64,000 bases of DNA from Cydia pomonella (taxonomy: Eukaryota > Arthropoda > Insecta > Lepidoptera > Tortricidae), in the NCBI RefSeq assembly GCF_033807575.1, contig NC_084730.1, forward strand, positions 2,587,986 to 2,651,985, written 5' to 3'. Within the stretch, counting starts at the first letter, position 1, and each line of letters begins with the position of its first letter. This document shows, piece after piece, positions 1-11,300 of the stretch. The notes below the pieces were generated by a model that saw only the letters and a program-made list of their open reading frames with translations, made no database searches and was not told the origin of the DNA. A program made the translations under genes and the position numbers.

Positions 1-580
1 GACGGAATTTAATATTGTCGTCTACTACTGTCATTTCAAAATATCCTCTGACTCATCGTAGTTACAAGTAAATAGTAGTACAATGTATTTATTTATTTAT
101 TTGGGAAACATACAGCACATAATAATACAATAAGGCACAAGATAAAGTTAGAACATAAGCCAAAATAATTAGAAGTATTAGAAGAAATTAAATTATTTTC
201 AGAAAATATTTTAATTTGTTTTTATTTCAAGTAGAAACACTACTATATAAAGAATAAACTTCACTTTTTCTTAGTATATGACATTTATTTCAGTTTATAA
301 ACCAAAACAGTTTCCACTTATGGCTAATACAAAATTCCTTTGCTCCGAAAAAAGTACAATAATTGGGTATTTTTAATTTAAAGTTGAATTTAACAGTAAC
401 ATTCAGTAAATAAGATAATACACGAGCACGATTTACAATTATAATTTATAAAAAGCATACTTTCGAATTTTGAAAATAACAAGCTCAATTTTTAATTTAG
501 ACTGAAATTTCAAATAATAGGTACAATAACAATATGTCTAATGTACCATATGTTCTTGTGAATAAACTTTCATTCATTGA
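1..580. other. Lac intron, AT-rich, no gene
   Basis: No coding signal is seen. Bases about 258-298 match a block that follows the tRNA-like repeat at 25400-25540, so a repeat remnant is present. The rest is simple AT-rich sequence. Confidence 0.5.
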
Positions 581-850
581 CGACCGGTCTGGCCTAGTGG
601 GTAGTGACCCTGCCTACGAAGCCGATGGTCCCGGGTTCAAATCCTGGTAAGGGCATTTATTCGTGTGATGAGCATGGATATTTGTTCCTGAGTCATGGGT
701 GTTTTCTATGTATTTAAGTATTTATAAATATTTATATATTATATATATAGTTGTCTAAGTACCCTCAACACAAGCCTTATTGAGCTTACTGTGGGACTTA
801 GTCAATTTGTGTAATAATGTCCTATAATATTTATTATTATTATTATTTAT
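581..850 (+). mobile_element. tRNA-derived SINE, family S1
   Basis: The head has a pol III A-box-like stretch (TGGCCTAGTGGGTAGTGAC) and a B box (GGTTCAAATCC). It is followed by a conserved body (TTCCTGAGTCATGGGTG) and a TTATT-rich tail. Other copies are at 7994, 20316, 24147, 28045 (minus), 33593, 37222, 52529 and 55078 (minus). Several are nearly identical, so the family was active recently. Confidence 0.85.
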
Positions 851-1091
851 TATTATTCATTCAATACAAGACAGGCTTACAATAACCATTTTTCTTTTTT
901 TTAATTGTTTTGTTTTTTTGTCTTATTTTGTTTGATGACAGAAACAAATCTATTACACTTATGCTGGAACAAGTCAATGTGTGAATATTTCTTGTTGTAA
1001 ATATCGCACGCTGTTGTTAAAAATTTGTTGTTTACATATTTTTTCCAAGTAAATGGAACGGATAGCAAAGCAGTGGACCTCGTACGATACG

Positions 1092-1940
1092 TAAGACATC
1101 TAAATAACACCTTACTGAGAAGATCTTCCGAATCAATTTAATTATTTAATAATTTGTACAAGAAAATTATATCCCGCTTTTCTCTTCTCACTTGTAAGGA
1201 AATTCTCAGGCTTAGAAGATTGGAATTTATACTTCATACTAATGATTTAATGTGTACCAAAAAGTGAGGACTCCAAACTGTAGATGCGTATTCCAAATAT
1301 GACCTTACATATGCATTATATAAAGAAGTAACGTTTTGGGGTTTTTGAAATCTTTACTTTGCCTAAAAATGAAACCAAGCATTTTATAAGATTTAGATGT
1401 TATCTTATCTATATGTGAAACCAATTGAATTTCACTGTCTAAATATATTCCTAAATCTCTAACCTCAGTATATCTAGTAAGTGGTTGGTTTCCAATGGTA
1501 TAATTAAAGGTTATAGGGTTAAGCTTCCGCGTAAATGTAATAATTGAACATTTATTTATGTTTAAATATAGGTTATTACATAAACAGTAGTTCTTTAATC
1601 TATTAAGGTTATCCTGCAAATTGACGCAATCAGCCTCGGACTTCACAACGGTAAATATCTTAGTATCGTCAGCATATAATAATACTTTAGAATTTAAGAA
1701 GTCTCCATGAATACCGAACATTTCAAGTTTCTTTAGTAAAACCGAGTGTGAAATTTTAGCAAATGCCTTTGAGTAATCGGTATAGATAGCATCAACTTGA
1801 TAAGTCTTGTCCATTGCGCTCAGAAAATAATCAAGTAGCTCACACAAATTAGACTTAGTTGACCGTTTATTAATGATGCCATGCTGCTGCGTTATTAACA
1901 TCGGTCTTATTGTTGGGTAGAGCGTGTCATAATAGTACAT
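1092..1940 (-). pseudogene. Jockey/CR1-like LINE reverse transcriptase fragment, internally deleted
   Basis: The minus-strand frame encodes RT palm blocks: DYSKAF, then YADDTKIF, then NINKC and LGIYLD. The segment that should carry the PQGSILGP block, between the KKLEMFGIHG region and YADD, is missing, so this RT cannot work. Downstream, SYLEYASTVWSPH-like sequence continues in a shifted frame to about 1092. The 5' side stops at a repeat beginning near 1941. It is a dead retrotransposon fragment in an intron of Lac. Confidence 0.85.
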
Positions 1941-2148
1941 TACGATAAAAGTGCGAAAAATAGGAAACTAGAAACGAGTGGCGATAAATTAAAACACGAC
2001 CGATCGACACGAGTTGCGAATTACCTATTCGCACATGTATCGTACAACGTTTTACAGTACGTATGGCCCTTTAAATGTTCGACACAGTAACGTAATATGC
2101 TAAATTTCGCACTAGTGCGGTAAAGTAGCACCATATGTACTGTAAATT
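1941..2148. repeat. Interspersed repeat R5
   Basis: A sequence containing GAATTACCTATTCGCACATG and CCATATGTACTGTAAA recurs in opposite orientation at 15498-15730. It is non-coding and probably a MITE. It ends about 140 bp before the first Lac exon of the window. Confidence 0.6.
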
Positions 2149-2290
2149 ATTTTTTCAAATAGTTTAGGAAGTACTGATAATTTTGAAATGCCACGATAGT
2201 TTCTAATATTATGTTTAACACCGCTTTTAAAACTAGGCACAATTATAAATTAATTATTATATTTCCAAATTTTTGATATTATTATTTAAG

Positions 2291-2390
2291 GTGCTGTGAT
2301 GTTATGCTACGCCGGTGGTTTCCCGCCAGCGAAGATCTCTTGGCGTCGCGAGAACAACGCCATTTTACCAACTGGAGGCTCTATTTACAG
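2291..2390 (+). CDS. Lac: Lac exon, first half of Ig2
   Basis: The acceptor is TTTAAG before 2291 and the donor is GTATGT at 2391. Read from its third base it gives AVMLCYAGGFPPAKIS through GGSIY and ends two bases into an Arg codon completed at 4184. It carries the first Ig2 cysteine and the core Trp. The acceptor has little polypyrimidine tract, so the exact left border is slightly uncertain. Confidence 0.88.
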
Positions 2391-5300
2391 GTATGTTGTT
2401 AATTTTATTGTAGATATTAAAGATAAAAATAAAGATAGTTTATTATTCAAGTAGGCATATTACATTGAGCTTATGAACAAATACAGCTACACCGGCTCTA
2501 ACCCTACACCTCTGCCCCGAGAAGATTTAAATCCCCCCTCAATTGGAGGAGGGTATCCCAATATGGACCGGCAAGAAACTATATTATATCTTATAATTAA
2601 CATCAGTGATCGGAACTATGGGAGTAAAACTTTAACAAAACTTGTTAAGCGGACATAAAATAGTACATACAGCCCTAAAATTATTCATGTCCATAGGGAT
2701 ACGAATAGTATAGTACTTACATCCATAAAATATTTACATTCATAGATATTCGAATATTTTTAAGGCTATAAGCACTCTTTTTACGTCCGCTTGATAAGTT
2801 TTGTGTTTTACTCCCATAGTTCCGATCACTGATTAACATGCATTAAATAAGAAAAAATACAATTTAGATTACTATAGAAATCATGCAATTACATACAGTA
2901 GCTACTTTTCCTTATAGAAATTTGATTAAACAATATAATATATTGAAAGTGGGACGTCATATCCACTCGGTCATCCGCTTTATACATAATAGTTCGTATG
3001 ATTTGATATACATATAATATATGTACGTCCCACTTTCAATCCGGAGGTCGCGGGTTCAAATCCTGGCTACCAATGAGTTTTTCGGAACTTATGTATGAAA
3101 TATCATTTGATATTTACCACTAGATTTTCGGTGAAGGAAAACATCGTGAGGAAACCTGTATACATCTGCGAAGTACTGCGAACCCATAATCTAATCTGTT
3201 ATACAAATAGTATTATTTTTACGCAGCGGTCACTATTGCTTAATGACTGAACAGGAACAAGACCGTTTAAAAAGCGATTTTACCGTCTTATTTATACGGC
3301 ACGTATCGCTGACTGTACTTTTATTTCCACAGGCAACTAATACTCATTGGGACAATTCTAAAAACCCCAAATACAATTAGGTTGCTTTGTTTTATCACAG
3401 AGTTCCCATGGCCACCTCCTGTCTCCATCAGATCAGCTCGATGGTACCATAATATTGCCTTGTCACCCGACTTACATATGTACGAAAATATTCAGCTTCA
3501 TTGGAAACCGGGAAGTGGGTCAAATTTAACTTGCTAGATTTGGCCTGTACTAACATACAGCAAGTTAAATAAATAAAAGCTTGTAAAATAGTAATTTGTG
3601 GCAACAGTTACATAATAAGGGTCCAAAAATTCAAGGGACGAAGTTACAAATATCAATATCAATATCAAATACGTATTGTTCAAAATGCAATGCAATGCAA
3701 TATTGTTCAAAAAATACACACGTAATTGTTCAAGTTTTCACTTCTGTCAGCACTCCCGGAGTGCTACTAATTTTTTTTACGGTAAACAATATAACGAGTT
3801 TTTTAAATGTTACTTATGGTTGTTTTTACGTGGTGGTAAAGACTATAGAACTTAATTAAAATACAGCTACCTTTAAGAGAGGTATGGGCATTGTGAATGT
3901 CATCTCGCTCTGTGTGGTAGGGCACAGCACAGCGGATGCCATTCCAGATCTAGAGCAGAGCCTAACGGGGGAGTACCTCCACCTTACAGAAAACCGCAGC
4001 CAAATAACACTAGACCCTACTCATAGTGTTGTGTTCCTGCCGGTGAGTAAGGTTGCTCCTCTGGAGCTGCAGGCGTACATAGGCTACGGAGACTGCTTAC
4101 CATCAGGCAGGCCGTATGCATGTTTGCCACCGACATAGTATTAAAAAAAATCTCCACATTGACCTTAAATGTATTCTTTTCAGGGGCAACACGTTCAAAA
4201 TCGCCGCCGTGCACAAAGAAGACCGCGGCACCTACTACTGCGTGGCCGAAAATGGCGTCGGCAAGGGAGCTCGCCGTAATATCAACTTGGAGGTCGAGTT
4301 CGCGCCGGTCATCACCGTACCCAGGCCTAGACTTGGACAGGTTAGTAAAAAAAACAGGCATCTAAAACTCAGGTCGATCGAAGTCAAAAGACAAATCAGA
4401 GACAAGATAACTATTTAAACAACCAAATGAAAAAATGGAACTCGGGGAGACGAAGAAAGATAGGTTGACGATATCATAGCAATCGCAGGGAAAAATTGGG
4501 AAAATACTGCAGACAAACAAAAATGGAAGCTTTTACCCTCAAGGGATCACACATGAGCATATAACAAAACACCTTTGGAGTTGCAGGCGTCCATAGGCTG
4601 CGGTGACTGCTTGCCATCAGGCGGGCCGTATGCTTGTTTGCCACCTGTCGTGGTATATAAAAAAAACCTTAAAACGGGTGTGTGAGAACAAAGCTAAAAT
4701 AATACAATTCAATTTATTTATTTCGGACAATTTCCATGATTTCATGAAATCAGTAACCATTACTTATGAAAGAAAAAGAATGTAAATTATCGTATATGAT
4801 TTATAATTGTTATATTTTTGCCGTGAATTCTTTTTCAAAAGTGGTTTTCAATAAAGAGATACGTCAAAATCGCTTACCTTTTTACAAGCTTATATTTACT
4901 TTCACCTGACCGTTGTCTGTTTGTAATCAAATCTTGCAAGTTAAATTTGATCCACTTCCCAGTTTCCGATTGAGCTGAAAATTTGCATACATATGTAAGT
5001 CGGGTGACAATGCAATATTATAGTACCTACCATCGAGCTGATCTGATGATGGAGACAAGAGGTGGACATAGGAACTCTGTGATAAAACAACGTAACCTAA
5101 TTGTTTGGGGCTTTTAGAATTTGCTCGATGAGTATTAGTTGCCTGTGGAAAGAAAAGTACAGTCAGCGATAAAAGCTTGTACCAAAAATTAAATTTTTGC
5201 CAAAAACTTATTTCTAATGCGAAAAAACGAACTATAGGTAATAGCCATTTCCCATACAACGAGTGCACCCAAAGAGTATAATAATATATGTATCAAACAT

Positions 5301-8300
5301 CAAACATTTAATCAGGAAATAGGCCACAGGGGCCCTTTTACATGTAATTTTTTTTACAAACAATAAAAATAACAAAATACTATTATAAATATGGAATATT
5401 AGAGATGTATACAGTCTCTAAATGTCGAATTACACAAAAAACTGATAAAAAAATACAACCAACAAATATTAAAATTCTTTAGAGATGTAAAAGTCTGTAA
5501 GTGTCAGATATAAAATATAATTAAAAAAAAAAAACGCCCATTAAATTATTCGTAGAGATGTAAATGGTCTCCAAGACTTGAATTAATAAAAAATAATTAT
5601 TCTAAAGAATAAATAATTAAAAGACAAGAAATTAAATCAGACAGACAAGAACCGAATGAAGTGTCTCAGAATGCTACTCAAAAGTAAAGTTACATACTTA
5701 TAGTGTAATAGTAAAGTGCATCTTTTCTGACATGATTACCAAGTCCCGTATGTCAGTTGAAATAAATAAAACTTCTAACCAACTGCATTATGCTTTTCGA
5801 ATATATGTTACTTGAAATTATGCATTTTACAAGCTTTTAACTTGCAATGTTAATATGTATGTTTGTACGGGTCAAATCTTGCAAGTAAAATTTGACCCAC
5901 TTCTCGGCTTCCGATTGAGCTGAAATTTTGCGTACATATGTAAATCGGACGACAATGCAAATCGATGGCACCCAGCTGATCTGATGATGGAGACAGGAGG
6001 TGGCCATAAGAATTCTTTGATAAAACAACGCAACCTAATTGTGTTTGGGGTTTTCAGAATTGTCTCGATGAGTATTAAATGCCTGTGGAAAGAAAAGTAC
6101 AGTGAGTGATAAAAGCTTGTACCAAAAATGAAATTTTTGCCCAAAACTTATTTACAGGCTTTTAAACTTGCCCTGTTAAATAAAAGGTAGTATGAGTAAT
6201 AGTTGCCTGTGGAAAGAAAAGTACAGTCAGCGATAACAGCTTGTACCATTTTTTTTGTTGCCAAAAACTTTAAGTTGTAGTTTACAATGTGTTTAATTCA
6301 TGTTTTGCAAAATACATTAACGGTGACATATTATTGCAGGCGCTGCAATACGACATGGACTTGGAGTGCCACGTGGAGGCCTACCCGCCCCCCGCCATCG
6401 TCTGGCTGAAGGGCGAGTTCGAGCTCGCCAACAACCAGCATTACAGGTATAAATATTGTACAATACGGACAAGTTGGACTCGCCCACCGCGAGCTCCGTA
6501 CTTGTTAGTATTTGTTGTTATAGCGGCAACAGAAATACATCATCTGTGAAAATTTCAACGGTTTATGAGATACAGCCTGGTGACAGACGGACAGACAGCG
6601 GAGTCTTGGTAATTTGGTACGGAACTCTAAAAACTATTGCCACCACATTATAATAATTAATTATAAAATTGTTCACTATTGTTGGCCAAGTTGGTTGTCA
6701 AAACATTTTAAAGAGGTTACAATGTGCAAAAACTCTTGCGGCTAAATTATCTGGTATGGGTATCGGTACCTTATCCTTTATTTATCTATTTTCTAGTATG
6801 AAGTATCAATTGTATTATTTTGAAAAAAAAATATATTGTAGACCTTTATATAAGCAATAACGTAGCGAAAAACTGTTGGTGTCGCTTTTCTAGAAAGCAA
6901 GAAATATGATACTGAAGTTTTAATTCCTACATTTATCCAAGATTTTTAAATAAAATATTATTTAACGAATATATGAGTATCTATATAGAGATTACCGAAC
7001 CAAAAGTTTAAGTAAATCGCATTAGCCAGTGGGAGATGTTTTTATTAATTAATAAAAAGTTAAAAAAATCATAGCTCAGAAAATATCAGAGATATACTTG
7101 TCATGAGGGGTCTTAATAAAAAAATTACTGTAAACATTTCGTAGAAAGGCCGCTATTCCATGAAAACACGGCTACGCACTTTGCAGAACAATTTTTTTTT
7201 TCATAAAAGCGAAACCTATAAACCTAGAATATCCTCTTGTCTGTGCATGATAAGGATCCCTGCGTGGGAATACTGGGAATTTAAATGTCAAGGTCACTTT
7301 TTTAATGATCAAATTTGACAGACCGCATACGAGGGGATATATTATGCTGGAGCGATCGACATCAAAATCAAAGTGATTTGTTATGATTTAGTTAGTGGAA
7401 AACGTTTTCTCGCGAACTGAAATTTCATAGGAAAAGTAACGTTATTTCGCTATTATCGCAAAGCTATTGTTCCCTCTTCAGATTTTTATTATTGTATGTA
7501 TGTTAGTTTGTAAGGTATGTATGTATGTATTTGTAGACGTGAGCAGGACCAAGCCTACACAATCAGTAAATGTTAATGAATCGGTCACCGTCATATTTAA
7601 GTAAAACAATCAGCTTTTTTATGTTATCTAACTTTTTTTAAGGACAAATCTACAATCATGGACACCCTACAACACTTAATTAACAAAGATAAAACTTCTT
7701 TAACCGTTATGACAGCACTTTGATTATGAAGAAAATAAAATGTCACACTTGAGTGAGACACGATTATTAAAAAGTAACCAGACTCCGATGACATTCAATT
7801 TGTCACTTGTTAGGGATAAAACGAAGAGGGTGACCATAAATGTTGGAAATAAAATAAAACATTTTATTTGAACACAAAAAAAAACATCAATCTGGTACCA
7901 GTATTTGCGAGATTAACGTACGAAACAGTTACTGATAACTTACTGAATACGCAGGCTTGATCATGCTCACGTCTCCTGAATCACCTGTATATGGACGACC
8001 CTGCCTACGAAGCTGATGGTCCCGGGTTCAAATCCTGGTAAGGGCATTTATTCGTGTGATGAGCATGGATATTTGTTCCTGAGTCATGGGTGTTTTCTAT
8101 GTATTTAAGTATTTATACATATTTATATATTATATATATCGTTGTCTAAGTACCCTCAACACAAGCCTTATTGAGCTTACCGTGGGACTTAGTCAATTTC
8201 TGTAATAATGTCCTATAATATTTATTTATTTATTATATGGGCCTTAATTGCCTGAAAATAAATGATTATTTAATTATTAAATTGTCCAGCATCTCCCACT

Positions 8301-11300
8301 TCGCCACCGCGGACGAGTTCACCGACACGACGCTCCGCGTCATCACCATCGAGAAGCGCCAGTACGGCATGTTCACCTGCAAGGCCACCAACAAGCTGGG
8401 CTCGGACGAGGGCCACGTCGAATTATTCGGTATGTATTCTGACAAAGGAAAACATTATTTTGCTGATCCGCGAAAATATTACGTGCACAATAATTTTCAT
8501 AATTGATTGTAATAATCTAAGAAAAAACGTGTCCCTCAGTTTGTCATCCACAACAGATGGCGCTGTACTACGCCATATGTTTTGCGGTCACTGAATTGTT
8601 AATCAACCTTTTGACACTCATAGTTACCGCAAAATGTATGGAGCTGTACAGCGCCAATTCATTTACCCGTCAAATTCGAACCACGAAATTGTGTTCGATT
8701 TTACTCAATTTATGTATATTTGGTGCTAGTCAATCAGTGCTAACCCGTTATACTTACTTGCGTATTTTTACATGCAATTAATGGTCCCACCCTCCAACCG
8801 CAAAAATAAATACGCAAATAAATGTCTAACGCCCGACAACTGAAACAGTCGTCTCTTCTGCTGGCGGACGTCAGACGGTCAACATCTCTAGCATCTGATG
8901 GATGCCTCGTCATAAAATAGATAGGTACAGATATCAATCTACATACAAAGTGCGCTCGAGCAACGCACACATAGACACTACTCACGGACACGATATCTCG
9001 GACTGGTTGGGACTAGTGCGAGCGCGAGTGCCATCCGCTTGAGGCACGCGAACTTTTTATGCAATAACGTAGCAACAAAAACGACGAAACGAGTGGTTTA
9101 AATTCAACATTAAACGGTGAATTGTCGTTTTTAAGCTACAAGTGGTTTCTGAGAGATTAATAGGTATCTGCTTGTATTTCAATGTGTCGTTCTAATGTTA
9201 CCCAGAACAGTTAGGTAGGTAGGCAAGCGCCCCGCCCCTCCTCCGAAGAATATATCTAAGATCGTTTTGTACAATAGTTTCCTATTTATAATCAGTATAA
9301 ACGAAGTAACAAAATTTTGTAAGTGTTTGTGTTTTTTTGTTTGTGTAGATATTGTGTTGTTTTTACGGATGACTTTTACGCTATTATGCGTAAATAGGGA
9401 TATTGCATACGTTGCAGGGTTAGATTAGCACCAACAGTCTCCTAAACGGACTGATGAGGCTTTGGAGCCAACTAATATGAACCCAACGCATCATCGAAAT
9501 AGATAATATGAATTGGTTTTAGGTATTTATTGTTTTTATATTATACATTAACAAAGATATATTATTATATAGATAAATGAATTTTTTTGTATGTACTAAC
9601 ACTATATAAAATTTGTGCCCGAAATAAATGATTTCATTACAATTTCAAAAAAAATTTATGATTTCAGTTCTGTAAACTTTTTGCACTGTAATAGTAGGCA
9701 GGTTTATTGTTTTGTAGGATAATTTTACATGAGAACGCAAATTTATTACACTTAATGGGGTTGGCCAGTCGAAGTATTAAACAGATGGCGCCATCATAGC
9801 ATGCCCTGTCAATCCCTAGAATTGTGTCAAATTCTTGTTTTTTTTTTGGAATTTTGTGACCTGGATTCCAGTACTTTAAGCCAAATCTCATAGAACAAAA
9901 CTAGAGACAGGGGCAAGCTATGATGGCGCCATCTATGCAAACCTTTGACAGTTGCCAACCCCATTAATCGTGCATTTCGCCAATGTCGAAATCGTCGCAA
10001 GATATTTTCTGTGACAAATTTGTAATATAACAATGACATTAAAAAAAATATTTTAGTTATAATTAATTTATGTTTCCATTCTTCCCATTTTATTCTCAAC
10101 ATTAAATCAAACAACTAGATACGAGTGCCACTACCACGATAGTTTTTTTTTTTTGCATAAGCCATAGTTGACAACCCTAGAGCGACCGCCGAGCGTAGGT
10201 ATGAAAAGTGAAGTACATACATGTGTGACTTCTGTACCTATCTGTTTTGTCGCCTCATAGAGAGGCGAAACATGTGTCGAGTCTTGTACTTTAGGTAGTG
10301 GCATGCTATTCATATTGCATTCTAATCATAAAATATTTTTTTTCTAAATGCGATGTGCCATTAGCTTGTGATATAAACGTGTATCCATTATGAATTATGC
10401 TTAAATTTTAAGTACATTAAGTTGTTTTGCAGAGATTTCTGCTTGGTAAACTTATGTGTTATTTTGGCATGTTTTTATCAACCAGGGGTCGGAAACCGGT
10501 AGTTTTTGTATGGGAACGAAAACGGTATTTTTTGTGTTCTTTGTTAATTAATTCATTTCTAATTGAGCAATCTATTAAAACGAAGTCGTTATCTGAAAGC
10601 ACAACTGAGTCCTACATTTGGAGTATAAAATAAACCGAAATATATGGTTATTTCGAAGTTAACCGGTTCCGATCCCCAACTGACTTCCAAAGGGTACTAC
10701 TTCATAATGTTATTATTATATGTGAACACCTTGTAATACAATAGTTGGCATTCTATAAATGATTTGAGTGTATGTAAAAACGATTTTCAATAAATACAAT
10801 ATTTTATTTTGCCTTTGGGTCATAGTCTCACTTTTCGATATTGAAATCGAAACAATGTCGGAGTTGTCAAATTTGGTGGACGTCAACAAGTACCGTCTAA
10901 ATTACGTACTTTTTCAGTCATTTTAAATTTTTTTTATTTTATTCAAATTAGTCACATTACTTGTATAACCCATTGGCTTATACTGACTAATTTGAAACTT
11001 GGCTAAAAACAGCCTCTTTGACCTTTGGAAGTCGGATATTTTTGACCTAAGTAGCCATTTTGACAGTAGTTATTGTGGCATGTTTGTAGAAACCATAATC
11101 CCGGTGTGCCCGCCCGCCTGCGGCCAGACGCGGTACGCTGGTGGCGCCGCCTCGGCCGCTCCCTCGGCCCTGCTCATGTGTGGACTATATGCTACGCACG
11201 TTTTAAGGAGGTATGTATAGTCATGTATAACACTGATGTTCATAGCACGATTTTGTTACTTCCGACGTCAATTAGTTTTGTGGATTTTGGTGGGCGGAAT

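Noticed and set aside
4017..4361. Minus and alternate plus ORFs over the Lac exon
   Set aside because: They are shadows of the GC-rich Lac exon and repeat R2; the Lac frame with splice sites explains the signal.
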